A stretch of 7,110 nucleotides of DNA. Origin: Elusimicrobiota bacterium. Lineage in GTDB: Bacteria > Elusimicrobiota > Elusimicrobia > 2-01-FULL-59-12 > JACPXA01. Below the pieces are notes generated by a model, which saw nothing but the letters and a program-made list of their open reading frames with translations, was not told where the DNA came from and did not search any database. The stretch is from the NCBI GenBank assembly GCA_016196785.1, contig JACPXA010000102.1:1-7110 (forward strand), written 5' to 3'. The position numbers and the translations under genes were made by a program. Shown piece after piece: positions 1-5,653 of this stretch (within the stretch, counting starts at the first letter, position 1; every line of letters begins with the position of its first letter).

Positions 1-747
1 CAAGAATGCTTCGGCTCCCAGACACGCTATATCTATGCCATTGAGACTGGCCTCTCCAGCGACCCGCCCATGAACTGGCGGCTCTCGGCGCTGGATCGGG
101 CGCTGTTGCTCTCCAACTCAGACGCGCACTCGCTGAAAAACCTGGGTCGGGAGGCCAATTGCTTTGACTGTGCGCTCGATTACCGGACCATCACGGAGGT
201 CATCAAGACCAAAGATGCCAGCCGATTCCTGGGGACCATTGAATTTTTCCCGGAGGAAGGGAAATATCACTATGACGGCCACCGCAACTGTCAGGCCCGG
301 ATTCATCCCCGGGAGGCAATCGCCAACCACAACCTCTGCCCTTCCTGTAACCAGAAGGTGACTATCGGGGTCCTGCACCGGGTCGAGGAGCTGGCGGATC
401 GTCCCCTCGGCTATCGCCCCGAGTGCGCCATGTCGTTTTCCCATATGATCCTTTTAGAGGAAATTATTGCGGCCGCCCTGGGGCAAGGGCGGGAAACAGT
501 GGGGGTCCAAAAGGAATACCTCGCCTTGACGGGACGTTTGGGGAGCGAGCTGGACATCCTCCTCAGGATCCCCGAAGCGGAGCTCCGACACCAGGCGCCC
601 GGACGTGTCGTTGAGGGGATCCTCAAGGCCCGTCTGGGTGAGGTGGACGTCCTTCCCGGGTACGATGGGCTCTATGGGGAGATCAAACTACGATGGGGAG
701 AGGTGGTGGTCCCGCAGCGCCAAGCCCAGCTTGATCTCTTTGCATGA
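1..747 (+). CDS. Endonuclease Q family protein (PHP-domain DNA repair nuclease), C-terminal part
   Basis: This reading frame is open from the first base of the window, so the 5' end is missing; 248 residues remain before the TGA. The block ETGLSSDPPMNWRLSALDR followed by SNSDAHS and LGREAN is typical of the endonuclease Q / TIGR00375 family. The Asp-Ala-His of that motif is a PHP metal-binding element. Downstream, HYDGHRNC and LCPSC, followed by GVLHRVEELADR, form the family's cysteine-rich zinc module and its conserved tail. Characterised endonuclease Q enzymes nick DNA 5' of deaminated bases (uracil, hypoxanthine) and abasic sites; that role is transferred by family and not shown here. The stop overlaps the argF start as ATGA, so the two are probably translationally coupled. 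The internal ATG at 70 is not the start, because conserved family sequence lies upstream of it. Family assignment is strong; the substrate is inferred. Confidence 0.88.
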   Translation, partial: QECFGSQTRYIYAIETGLSSDPPMNWRLSALDRALLLSNSDAHSLKNLGREANCFDCALDYRTITEVIKTKDASRFLGTIEFFPEEGKYHYDGHRNCQARIHPREAIANHNLCPSCNQKVTIGVLHRVEELADRPLGYRPECAMSFSHMILLEEIIAAALGQGRETVGVQKEYLALTGRLGSELDILLRIPEAELRHQAPGRVVEGILKARLGEVDVLPGYDGLYGEIKLRWGEVVVPQRQAQLDLFA

Positions 748-1688
748 AAGACCTCATCTCGGTGGCCGACCTGTCCCGGGAGGCGCTGTGTCAACTCTTG
801 CAACTAGCGGGTCGTCTAAAACGGGAACGGACCCAGCCGGGTCGGACGCCCATCGAAGAGCCCCTGAAAGGGAAGAACCTCGCCCTCATTTTTCAGAAAC
901 CCTCCACCCGGACTGCGGTCTCCTTTGCCATCGGGATGCACCAACTCGGAGGATTTCCGCTTCTCCTCCCGGCGGATGCTCTCCAGTGGGGACGGGGAGA
1001 GGCCATTGCAGACACCGCGCGTAGTCTGTCGCGGTACGTGCAGGGGATTGTCATTCGGGCCAAGCGGCACGCGGATGTGGTCGAGCTCGCCCAACACGCT
1101 TCCGTCCCCGTCATCAACGGGTTAAGCGACCGAGAACACCCCAGCCAGGTGTTGAGTGACCTTCTCACCCTCATGGAACACCGGAAGGTGAAGGATCCGT
1201 TTGATCTCCGGCCTATGAAGGTCGCCTTCCTCGGTGACGGGAATAACGTCGCCCAGTCATGGTTGTTGGCGGCGAGTCTCTTGGGGTGTGTATTTCACCT
1301 TGCATGCCCTAAAGGGTATGAGCCAGAGCCAACGATTGTCGCTCAAGCGCGGCAGTTCGCCGGCGTGTCCGGAGCACAACTCACCGTCAGCCACGATCCG
1401 CAGGCGGCTGCGAACGATGCAGATGTCCTCTACACCGATGTGTGGACCTCGATGGGCAAGGAACGGGAGCAAGCCGCCCGTCGCCGGGCCTTCCGACGGT
1501 TTCAACTCAACCAACACATGTTGGGACTTGCAAAACCCGATGTCCTCGTGATGCACTGTCTGCCAGCGCGGCGCGGCGAAGAAATCACCGCGGAGGTTCT
1601 TGAAGGCCCCCACTCGGTCGTCTTTGATCAGGCGGAGAATCGGCTCCATCTTCAGAAGGCCTTGCTCCTTACCCTCTTGGGGGCGTAG
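744..1688 (+). CDS. argF: Ornithine carbamoyltransferase
   Basis: The product has 314 residues, the normal length for the family. It transfers the carbamoyl group from carbamoyl phosphate to ornithine, giving citrulline in arginine biosynthesis in the cytoplasm. The carbamoyl-phosphate motif STRT is at 54-57, within KPSTRTAVSF. The HPxQ motif is HPSQ at 132-135, where many homologues have HPCQ. The ornithine-domain motif GDGNNVA is near 164-170. The SMG loop, in DVWTSMG at 232-238, marks ornithine rather than aspartate or N-acetylornithine as substrate. The catalytic-cysteine motif HCLP is at 271-274, followed by ARRGEE. The ATG at 744 overlaps the upstream TGA (ATGA), and no good Shine-Dalgarno precedes it, so reinitiation after the nuclease gene is likely. 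No other arginine gene lies in the window. argF is preferred over a catabolic arcB because no arcA or arcC neighbour is visible. Confidence 0.93.
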   Translation: MKDLISVADLSREALCQLLQLAGRLKRERTQPGRTPIEEPLKGKNLALIFQKPSTRTAVSFAIGMHQLGGFPLLLPADALQWGRGEAIADTARSLSRYVQGIVIRAKRHADVVELAQHASVPVINGLSDREHPSQVLSDLLTLMEHRKVKDPFDLRPMKVAFLGDGNNVAQSWLLAASLLGCVFHLACPKGYEPEPTIVAQARQFAGVSGAQLTVSHDPQAAANDADVLYTDVWTSMGKEREQAARRRAFRRFQLNQHMLGLAKPDVLVMHCLPARRGEEITAEVLEGPHSVVFDQAENRLHLQKALLLTLLGA

Positions 1689-2345
1689 TTGCAGCATCTC
1701 GTGCAGACCTTATATCGCCGGTTGTTTAAGACGTTTGGACCACAACACTGGTGGCCGGCAGATACATCGTTTGAAGTGATGGTAGGTGCGATCCTCACCC
1801 AGAATACCGCCTGGTCCAATGTTGAACGGGCCATCCAGCAGCTCAAGGCCCATCGGGTCCTGACCCCTCACCGGTTGGCGTCGGCGCCGCGGCGATCGTT
1901 AGAACGGTGGATCCGTTCATCCGGATACTTTCGCCAGAAAGCCGCACGGCTTCAGGCCTTCACCACCTATCTGGTTCGCCGCTTTCAGGGACGGCTCTCA
2001 GCCATGCGGCGCGAGCCACTGCAAAGCCTCCGGGAGACGCTCCTCCAACTGAACGGTATCGGCCCCGAAACCGCCGACTCCATGCTGCTCTATGCGTTGG
2101 GAAAACCTGTGTTTGTCGTGGACGCTTACACCCGACGCATCGGGCAGCGGATCGGCCTCTTCCAAACTGATGACTACCATACGATCCAACGGTTTTTTCA
2201 AGACCGTCTCCCACGTCGGGTGCAACTCTACAATGAATTTCATGCCCTCTGGGTGGCGTTAGGGAAGCGTTTTTGTCACACGCGGACACCGGAGTGCCTC
2301 CCCTGCCCGGTTCGTCCGGTGTGCGCGTATGGACGACGGAGATGA
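1689..2345 (+). CDS. Endonuclease III-like HhH-GPD DNA glycosylase with [4Fe-4S] cluster
   Basis: The product has 218 residues and starts at a TTG placed directly after the argF stop. A GGGGG-type run about six bases upstream can serve as the ribosome site; GTG at 1701 is the alternative start. FEVMVGAILTQNTAW (28-42) matches the endonuclease III core. The helix-hairpin-helix is LNGIGPETAD (121-130), and the general-base aspartate is D145 in FVVDAYTRR. Four cysteines at 196, 203, 206 and 212 fit the C-x6-C-x2-C-x5-C cluster ligands of endonuclease III. The position matching the E. coli Nth lyase lysine (K120) is glutamate 127, so the enzyme is probably a monofunctional glycosylase without beta-lyase activity, as in the COG2231/MagIII-like branch. 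The damaged base it removes cannot be told from sequence. It shares the operon with the endonuclease Q homologue, and its stop overlaps cutA (ATGA). Confidence 0.88.
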   Translation: MQHLVQTLYRRLFKTFGPQHWWPADTSFEVMVGAILTQNTAWSNVERAIQQLKAHRVLTPHRLASAPRRSLERWIRSSGYFRQKAARLQAFTTYLVRRFQGRLSAMRREPLQSLRETLLQLNGIGPETADSMLLYALGKPVFVVDAYTRRIGQRIGLFQTDDYHTIQRFFQDRLPRRVQLYNEFHALWVALGKRFCHTRTPECLPCPVRPVCAYGRRR

Positions 2346-2665
2346 AATACGTCGTCGTCTTCGTCACCGCGAGCAGCCAGGAAGAGGCCAACACCATCGG
2401 GCATGCCCTCGTGAAAGACAAACTGGCGGCCTGTGTGAATCTCGTGCCTGGAATCCACTCCACCTATTGGTGGCAAGGGAAGATCGAGTCGTCCCAGGAA
2501 ACGCTGCTCATCGTCAAGACGTTCAACCGCCTTGTCCCGCGGCTCATCACACGGGTCAAGGCGCTGCATTCGTACACCGTGCCTGAGGTGATCGCCTGTC
2601 CTATCGTGGGAGGGAATCGGGCGTATCTTCAATGGATTGAAGAGTCGCTCAAAGGAGAGAACTGA
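2342..2665 (+). CDS. cutA: CutA1 divalent-ion tolerance protein
   Basis: The product has 107 residues, the usual CutA1 length. The ATG at 2342 is chosen over an in-frame ATG-like start farther upstream because conserved CutA sequence begins with MKYVVVFVTASSQEEA and the ATG overlaps the previous TGA as ATGA. Family landmarks are LAACVNLVPGIHSTYWWQGKIE, the ETLLIVKT strand, the LHSYTVPEV segment (HPYEVPE in most members) and the C-terminal YLQWIEESL. CutA1 proteins are small, very stable trimers with a ferredoxin-like fold. They were linked to copper tolerance in E. coli, but their biochemical role remains uncertain. The gene is the fourth of the coupled operon, and its TGA shares one base with the next ATG (TGATG). 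Confidence 0.93.
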   Translation: MKYVVVFVTASSQEEANTIGHALVKDKLAACVNLVPGIHSTYWWQGKIESSQETLLIVKTFNRLVPRLITRVKALHSYTVPEVIACPIVGGNRAYLQWIEESLKGEN

Positions 2666-2937
2666 TGCCATTGACTGCACGCAACGTCGTCATGTTTGGC
2701 GGGGTATTGGTCGTGGGGGCGCTGATTGGCTCTTTTTTGGGGGCGTTCCTGGGGATGATGTTTCCCATAGGACCTGTCCACGATCTCTTTAGTCAACACA
2801 TTACCGCAGGCTTGGAGCCGATGCGCCTGAACCTGCAAGTGGTGGAGCTGACCTTGGGGTGCGTGGTCAAGCTGAACATGACCTCCATCCTGGGAATCTT
2901 GGCGTCGGCATTCTTGTTCCGAACCCTGCTTAGCTAG
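2665..2937 (+). CDS. DUF4321 small membrane protein
   Basis: The product has 90 residues and two predicted membrane segments, about 9-31 (VMFGGVLVVGALIGSFLGAFLG) and about 66-88 (ending ILGILASAFLFRTLL), with a short loop between. The loop and second helix carry the pattern LEPMRLNLQVVELTLGCVVKLN, which resembles DUF4321 proteins. Genes of this family are often found next to maf in other bacteria, which agrees with maf being the next gene here. No function is known for the family; a role in the envelope is only a guess. A good Shine-Dalgarno (AAAGGAG at 2651-2657, seven bases before the ATG) lies inside the end of cutA. The gene closes the uninterrupted operon; after its TAG the sequence changes to a repeat. 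Confidence 0.75.
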   Translation: MPLTARNVVMFGGVLVVGALIGSFLGAFLGMMFPIGPVHDLFSQHITAGLEPMRLNLQVVELTLGCVVKLNMTSILGILASAFLFRTLLS

Positions 2938-2941
2938 GAGG

Positions 2942-3093
2942 GGGAGCCGGGGCGGGGTGGGGTTCCGTGAAGACGTTCGCCTTGTGGGCTCACTCCGCTT
3001 TGGCTTCGCCGTTTGAGTTCTATCTCCGCGGCTAGTCGATTCATCCCGGCTCAGCCAAAAAGGCTTCACTTCACCCACCCCGCCCCGGCTCCC
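2942..3093. repeat. Long inverted repeat with G-rich arms between DUF4321 and maf
   Basis: A perfect 20-base arm at 2942-2961 is the reverse complement of 3074-3093. GTGAAG (2967-2972) pairs with CTTCAC (3064-3069), and weaker pairing (GCCTT...GGCT with AGCC...AAGGC) continues inward, so the whole 152 bp can fold back on itself. With one base added at each end, the left arm holds four runs of four G on the plus strand (2941-2962). The right arm gives the equivalent G-run pattern on the minus strand. The element begins four bases after the DUF4321 stop and runs into the maf reading frame. No transposase gene or clear target duplication is visible. It looks like a MITE- or REP-like foldback element; its class is inferred. 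Confidence 0.75.
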
Positions 3094-3702
3094 TTCCCGC
3101 TCATTTTGGCGTCGGCGTCGCCACAGCGGCGGGAGCTGTTGAGACGCTGCGGGGTTAGGTTTCGGGTCGTGCCAAGTGGGATTTGTGAGCGCACGGGGTA
3201 CCGGCAGCCGCATCGGATCACGCAGGATCTGGCGCTCCAGAAGGCCCACGCCGTGGCGCAGCGATGTCCTCGTGGTCTGGTAATTGGTGCGGACACGCTG
3301 GTCGTCCTGGGGCGACGACTCATCGGGAAACCCCAGTCGGTCCGTGGCGCGGAACGGATCCTTACCCAGCTCTCAGGCACGACCCATCGGGTGTACACAG
3401 GGATCGCGGTCGTTGACGCCTCCACAGGCCGATGGCTGAGCGACTATGAGGTGACCCGCGTGACCATGCGGAGACTGTCCCCCGGTGTCATCCACCGGGT
3501 TGCCCGGTGGCATCTGGATAAATCCGGCGCCTACGCAGTCCAGGAAGCCAGGGATCCCTTGGTGCAACGGGTGGAAGGCGATTTCTGGAATGTGGTTGGA
3601 TTACCGCTCGTCACCCTGAACCGTCTCCTGGGACGGTTCGGGATCTCCCTTAGGTGGTCTTCCCCCTTTGACAAAGGGGGATGGAGGGGGATTTGCCGTT
3701 GA
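3013..3702 (+). CDS. maf: Maf-family nucleoside triphosphate pyrophosphatase
   Basis: The Maf domain spans about residues 29-214 of the 229-residue open frame. It begins LILASASPQRRELL, the phosphate-binding signature with the SxxRR pattern, and includes IGADTLVV, IGKPQS, GTTHRVYTGIAVV and VEGDFWNVVGLPL. Maf/YhdE proteins hydrolyse non-canonical or pyrimidine NTPs to NMP and pyrophosphate in the cytoplasm, and some are linked to division arrest. The start is uncertain. The only usual start codons in the open frame (from 2971) before the core are TTG at 3013 and TTG at 3106. The first lies inside the upstream inverted repeat without a Shine-Dalgarno, and the second would cut off the first beta strand. 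About 28 N-terminal residues and 16-17 C-terminal residues (after RFGIS) are therefore encoded by repeat DNA and are foreign to the family. The stop overlaps the pfk start (TTGA). Confidence 0.85.
   Translation: MSSISAASRFIPAQPKRLHFTHPAPAPFPLILASASPQRRELLRRCGVRFRVVPSGICERTGYRQPHRITQDLALQKAHAVAQRCPRGLVIGADTLVVLGRRLIGKPQSVRGAERILTQLSGTTHRVYTGIAVVDASTGRWLSDYEVTRVTMRRLSPGVIHRVARWHLDKSGAYAVQEARDPLVQRVEGDFWNVVGLPLVTLNRLLGRFGISLRWSSPFDKGGWRGICR
3662..3680. repeat. Short palindromic repeat ccccctttgacaaaggggg at the maf/pfk junction
   Basis: Nine-base perfect arms flank a single A. The palindrome is followed by a purine-rich tail (ATGGAGGGGGATTTG). Very similar CCCCCTTT...AAAGGGGGA units are, from general experience, common dispersed intergenic repeats in several environmental bacterial lineages; only one copy is seen here. 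The palindrome is translated as part of the Maf tail (SPFDKGG), and its tail provides the likely ribosome site of the next gene. Confidence 0.65.
3683..3690 (+). promoter_or_regulatory. Shine-Dalgarno deciding the pfk start
   Basis: GGAGGGGG sits eight bases before TTG 3699. This favours that TTG, which overlaps the maf stop as TTGA, over the ATG at 3681. The ATG has no ribosome site and would add six repeat-encoded residues before the conserved RKRIGILTGGG. Confidence 0.6.
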
Positions 3703-4604
3703 GGAAAAGAATCGGAATCTTGACGGGAGGAGGGGACTGCCCGGGTCTGAACGCGGTCATCCGCGCCGTGACGAAGACGGCGATTTCTGTCTACGGCATG
3801 GAGGTCGTTGGCTTCCAGGATGGGTTTCGGGGTCTGGTCCTGGACCAGGTAGTGCCGTTGACCTATGACGCGGTCTCCGATATCTTGACCCAGGGGGGAA
3901 CGATCCTAGGCACCTCCAATACCGATAACTTCTTTGGGATGAAGCGAACTGTGGGGGAACGTCTCCCGGCCAGTGAGAATCGAATCGCTGATGCCGTCCG
4001 CGTCTGCCGGCAACACGGTGTGTCTGGACTCATCTGCGTTGGAGGGGATGGCACGCTGACGGTCGCGCACTACCTGAACACCCATGGTATTCCCGTCATC
4101 GGTGTTCCCAAAACCATTGATAACGACGTGATGCACACGGATCAAACATTCGGGTTTGACACCGCATGCACCGTAGCGACCCTGGCCATTGACCGGCTGC
4201 ATTCTACCGCAGAGAGCCATCATCGCGTGATGATCATCGAGGTCATGGGCCGCCACGCGGGGTGGATTGCCCTGCATGCCGGCGTCGCCAGCGGGGGGGA
4301 TGTCATCCTCATCCCAGAGATTGCTTACTCGCTGCCTGAGGTGTGCAAGATCGTAGAACGGCGATCACGCATAGGCCGGGGAACCCCCAGCCCCCTGGAC
4401 CGACTCCTAGCGACCCGGTTTGGCCACCAGGCGGCCCAACTGGCTGCCAAAGGGTACTATGGACGAATGGTATGTCTGAAGGCCAACGCCATTGGGTCGG
4501 TGCCGCTCAGCGAAGTGGCGGGACGCCCTCGGACGATTCCCATGGATTCCCCGCTCATTCAGACCGCGCGCGATGTGGGAACATCCTTCGGAGATGGCAG
4601 ATAG
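3699..4604 (+). CDS. 6-phosphofructokinase homologue, internally deleted and probably inactive
   Basis: Starting at TTG 3699 (Shine-Dalgarno GGAGGGGG upstream, overlap with the maf stop) the product has 301 residues. The N-terminal half is a clear phosphofructokinase: RIGILTGGGDCPGLN, GGDGT (115-119), PKTIDND with its catalytic aspartate (137-143) and MGRHAGW (183-189). Glycine after GGD together with lysine in PKTIDND is the combination reported for ATP-using group III enzymes; pyrophosphate-dependent ones usually have GGDD. After IPEI (205-208) the chain goes from VERRSRIGR straight to GTPSPLDRLLATRFG. Family members normally have some 60-70 residues between these points, with the FSIVVVAEGA strand and the LGHLQRGG motif. 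Their loss removes sugar-phosphate and substrate contacts (E222, R243, H249 and R252 in E. coli PfkA). The frame stays open and the C-terminus (VPLSEVAG...DSPLIQTARDVGTSFGD) is normal. Identity is sure; activity is doubtful. The ATG at 3681 is the alternative start. Confidence 0.85.
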   Translation: MRKRIGILTGGGDCPGLNAVIRAVTKTAISVYGMEVVGFQDGFRGLVLDQVVPLTYDAVSDILTQGGTILGTSNTDNFFGMKRTVGERLPASENRIADAVRVCRQHGVSGLICVGGDGTLTVAHYLNTHGIPVIGVPKTIDNDVMHTDQTFGFDTACTVATLAIDRLHSTAESHHRVMIIEVMGRHAGWIALHAGVASGGDVILIPEIAYSLPEVCKIVERRSRIGRGTPSPLDRLLATRFGHQAAQLAAKGYYGRMVCLKANAIGSVPLSEVAGRPRTIPMDSPLIQTARDVGTSFGDGR

Positions 4605-4625
4605 TGGCAGAAGGAGGGAACCCGA

Positions 4626-4943
4626 TTATTTCCGCTGGCTACGTTGTTCTAACCGGCTTCCACGCCGCTCGAGACGCTCACCCCGCCGCTGCAAGCGTTC
4701 CCCTTGGCGCTTCTTGCGTTCTCCCTGGCGTTCCATGCGCTCACCAGTCCGTTCTAGCCTTTCACCACGGCGTTCCAACCCCTCCCCCGGTCTGGGAGCA
4801 GCTGGTTTGGCCGGAGTTGCTGGGGTGGCGGGGGTTGCCGGGCTCGCCGGAGCCGCTTGCCGCTCTTGGGCTATGGCCGAGGCTGGCAACAACAGGACAA
4901 CACTGAGCAACATCCACCACGTACTTCTGATGATCTTCTTCAT
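4626..4943 (-). CDS. Small secreted Arg/Glu-rich heptad-repeat protein
   Basis: The product has 105 residues, starting at the ATG whose complement is 4941-4943, with a strong Shine-Dalgarno (GGAGGT) about seven bases upstream. Residues 1-25 form a signal peptide: MKKIIR, a hydrophobic stretch WWMLLSVVLLLP, then SAIA before QERQ as the likely cleavage site. Next comes an Ala/Pro/Thr linker with PAT repeats (about 30-52). Residues 53-101 are seven tandem heptads of consensus G-E-R-L-E-R-R, followed by SQRK. The mature protein is very basic, has no cysteine and few hydrophobic residues, and probably forms an extended charged helix in the periplasm. I recognise no characterised family. Similar secreted proteins with repeated GERxERR units exist in other bacteria but have no role that I know of. 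It converges on pfk with only 21 bases between the two stops. A longer in-frame start at 5051 is rejected because it would bury the signal peptide. Confidence 0.8.
   Translation of the reverse strand: MKKIIRSTWWMLLSVVLLLPASAIAQERQAAPASPATPATPATPAKPAAPRPGEGLERRGERLERTGERMERQGERKKRQGERLQRRGERLERRGSRLEQRSQRK
4641..4787 (-). repeat. Seven tandem 21-bp units encoding the heptads
   Basis: The 147 bp read as seven consecutive seven-residue units, each starting with glycine (residues 53, 60, 67, 74, 81, 88, 95). The DNA units are diverged but still recognisable through repeated (g/c)gttc and ctcacc/cgctc blocks on the plus strand. Tandem array growth by slippage or unequal recombination is the likely origin. 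Confidence 0.75.
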
Positions 4944-4991
4944 GAGTGTACCTCCCTCCCCAGTTCGTTTAGCAGAATTCAAGGCTGGCTT

Positions 4992-5020
4992 ATGATAACA
5001 TACGGAGACATACCCGTAAA
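4992..5020 (-). promoter_or_regulatory. Possible promoter of the heptad-repeat protein gene
   Basis: On the minus strand TTTACG (complement of 5015-5020) and TATCAT (complement of 4992-4997) are separated by 17 bases. They match the sigma-70 consensus in four and five positions respectively. This would give a leader of roughly 40 bases before the ATG at 4943. It is a match by eye only. Confidence 0.35.
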
Positions 5021-5045
5021 GTCTTTGGACGCCGTCTTCCGCCCA

Positions 5046-5076
5046 TTGCAAAAGTATACATTTTGGTGTATACTTT
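5046..5076 (+). promoter_or_regulatory. Promoter and palindromic operator of the toxin-antitoxin operon
   Basis: TTGCAA (5046-5051) and TATACT (5069-5074), 17 bases apart, form a good sigma-70 promoter. A perfect inverted repeat overlaps it: AAAGTATACA (5051-5060), a six-base spacer, and TGTATACTTT (5067-5076), so the -10 box lies in the right arm. This is where a Phd/YefM antitoxin would bind to repress its own operon. The palindrome is seen directly; regulation by the antitoxin is inferred from the family. Confidence 0.75.
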
Positions 5077-5098
5077 CCTTGAACGACAGGAGGCCCCG

Positions 5099-5377
5099 AT
5101 GACTCGAACCATTGCCCTGAAGGCGTTGCGACCGGAGTTGCCGCGAGTGGCTGACGCCATCGAATCCCGACTGGACCGGTACATCGTCACCCGGCGCGGC
5201 CAGCCAGTCATGGTCCTCATGCACCCTGAGGATTTTGAAGGCCTTCTGGAAACCATCGAAATCCTCTCCGATCGTTCCGCCCTCAAGCGGATCCGCCAGG
5301 CCTGGAAAGAGGCCAAAACCGGGAAAACGATCTCGTTAGAGACGCTTCGCCACCGACTCGAGTGTGTATCGTATTGA
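5099..5377 (+). CDS. Type II antitoxin, Phd/YefM family
   Basis: The product has 92 residues. The ATG at 5099 is preceded by a strong AGGAGG (5088-5093) five bases upstream and lies just after the promoter, so the in-frame upstream start at 5063 (inside the operator) is rejected. The N-terminal half has the Phd/YefM pattern: ALRPELPRVADAIES, then RYIVTRRGQPVMVLMHPEDFEGLLETIEIL, the DNA-binding and dimer part of the fold. The C-terminal half, rich in charged residues (RIRQAWKEAKTGKTISLETL), is the part that normally wraps the toxin and blocks its active site. The antitoxin should neutralise the toxin encoded next and repress the operon at the palindrome upstream. The gene overlaps the toxin gene by 14 bases. 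Confidence 0.87.
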   Translation: MTRTIALKALRPELPRVADAIESRLDRYIVTRRGQPVMVLMHPEDFEGLLETIEILSDRSALKRIRQAWKEAKTGKTISLETLRHRLECVSY

Positions 5378-5624
5378 GCTCTCCCAGTCGGCAGCGAAGG
5401 AGCTGAGCAAGGTTTTCCGGTCGGACCGCACGCTGTATCAACGGTTTTTGCACGCCTTCGAGACATTGTCGAGAGATCCCTCGCTGGGGAAGCCTCTTCA
5501 CGGAAAGCTCCAAGGTCTTCGCTCGTATCGGATGGGGAACTACCGCATTCTCTATGAGGTCCGGCATTCTCACCTGATGATCGTGGTCGTGGAACTAGGG
5601 CACCGCCGTGAGATCTATCGGTAG
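5364..5624 (+). CDS. Type II toxin, RelE/ParE family
   Basis: The product has 86 residues, starting at GTG 5364 inside the antitoxin gene; no Shine-Dalgarno is evident, so translation probably depends on that of the antitoxin. It has the usual RelE/ParE layout: YRIELSQSAAKELSKV, a helical pair, then GKPLHGKLQGLRSYRMGNYRILYEVRHSHLMIVVVELGHRREIYR. The basic residues in KLQGLRSYRMGNYRI and the terminal GHRREIY are the family's conserved strand and tail positions. RelE members cut mRNA in the ribosome and ParE members poison gyrase; the sequence resembles the RelE/YoeB-like side (short, ending GHRREIY), but I cannot separate them firmly. It is intact and paired with its antitoxin, so the module is probably functional. 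Confidence 0.87.
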   Translation: MYRIELSQSAAKELSKVFRSDRTLYQRFLHAFETLSRDPSLGKPLHGKLQGLRSYRMGNYRILYEVRHSHLMIVVVELGHRREIYR

Positions 5625-5653
5625 CGTTCAATGACGGTCCCTTCCTCCCCAAA

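Noticed and set aside
2629..3249. Minus-strand open frame of 206 residues across DUF4321, the inverted repeat and maf
   Set aside because: It runs antisense to two supported genes and through a repeat; the composition is low-complexity and no domain is visible.
4641..4787. Tandem 21-bp units considered as a CRISPR-like array
   Set aside because: The units are directly adjacent without spacers, keep one reading frame and encode clear protein heptads.
4343..4906. Plus-strand frame of 187 residues covering the end of pfk and the heptad gene
   Set aside because: It is a Pro-rich shadow of pfk and of the repeats on the opposite strand. It was examined as a possible frameshifted continuation of pfk, but the missing motifs are not in it.
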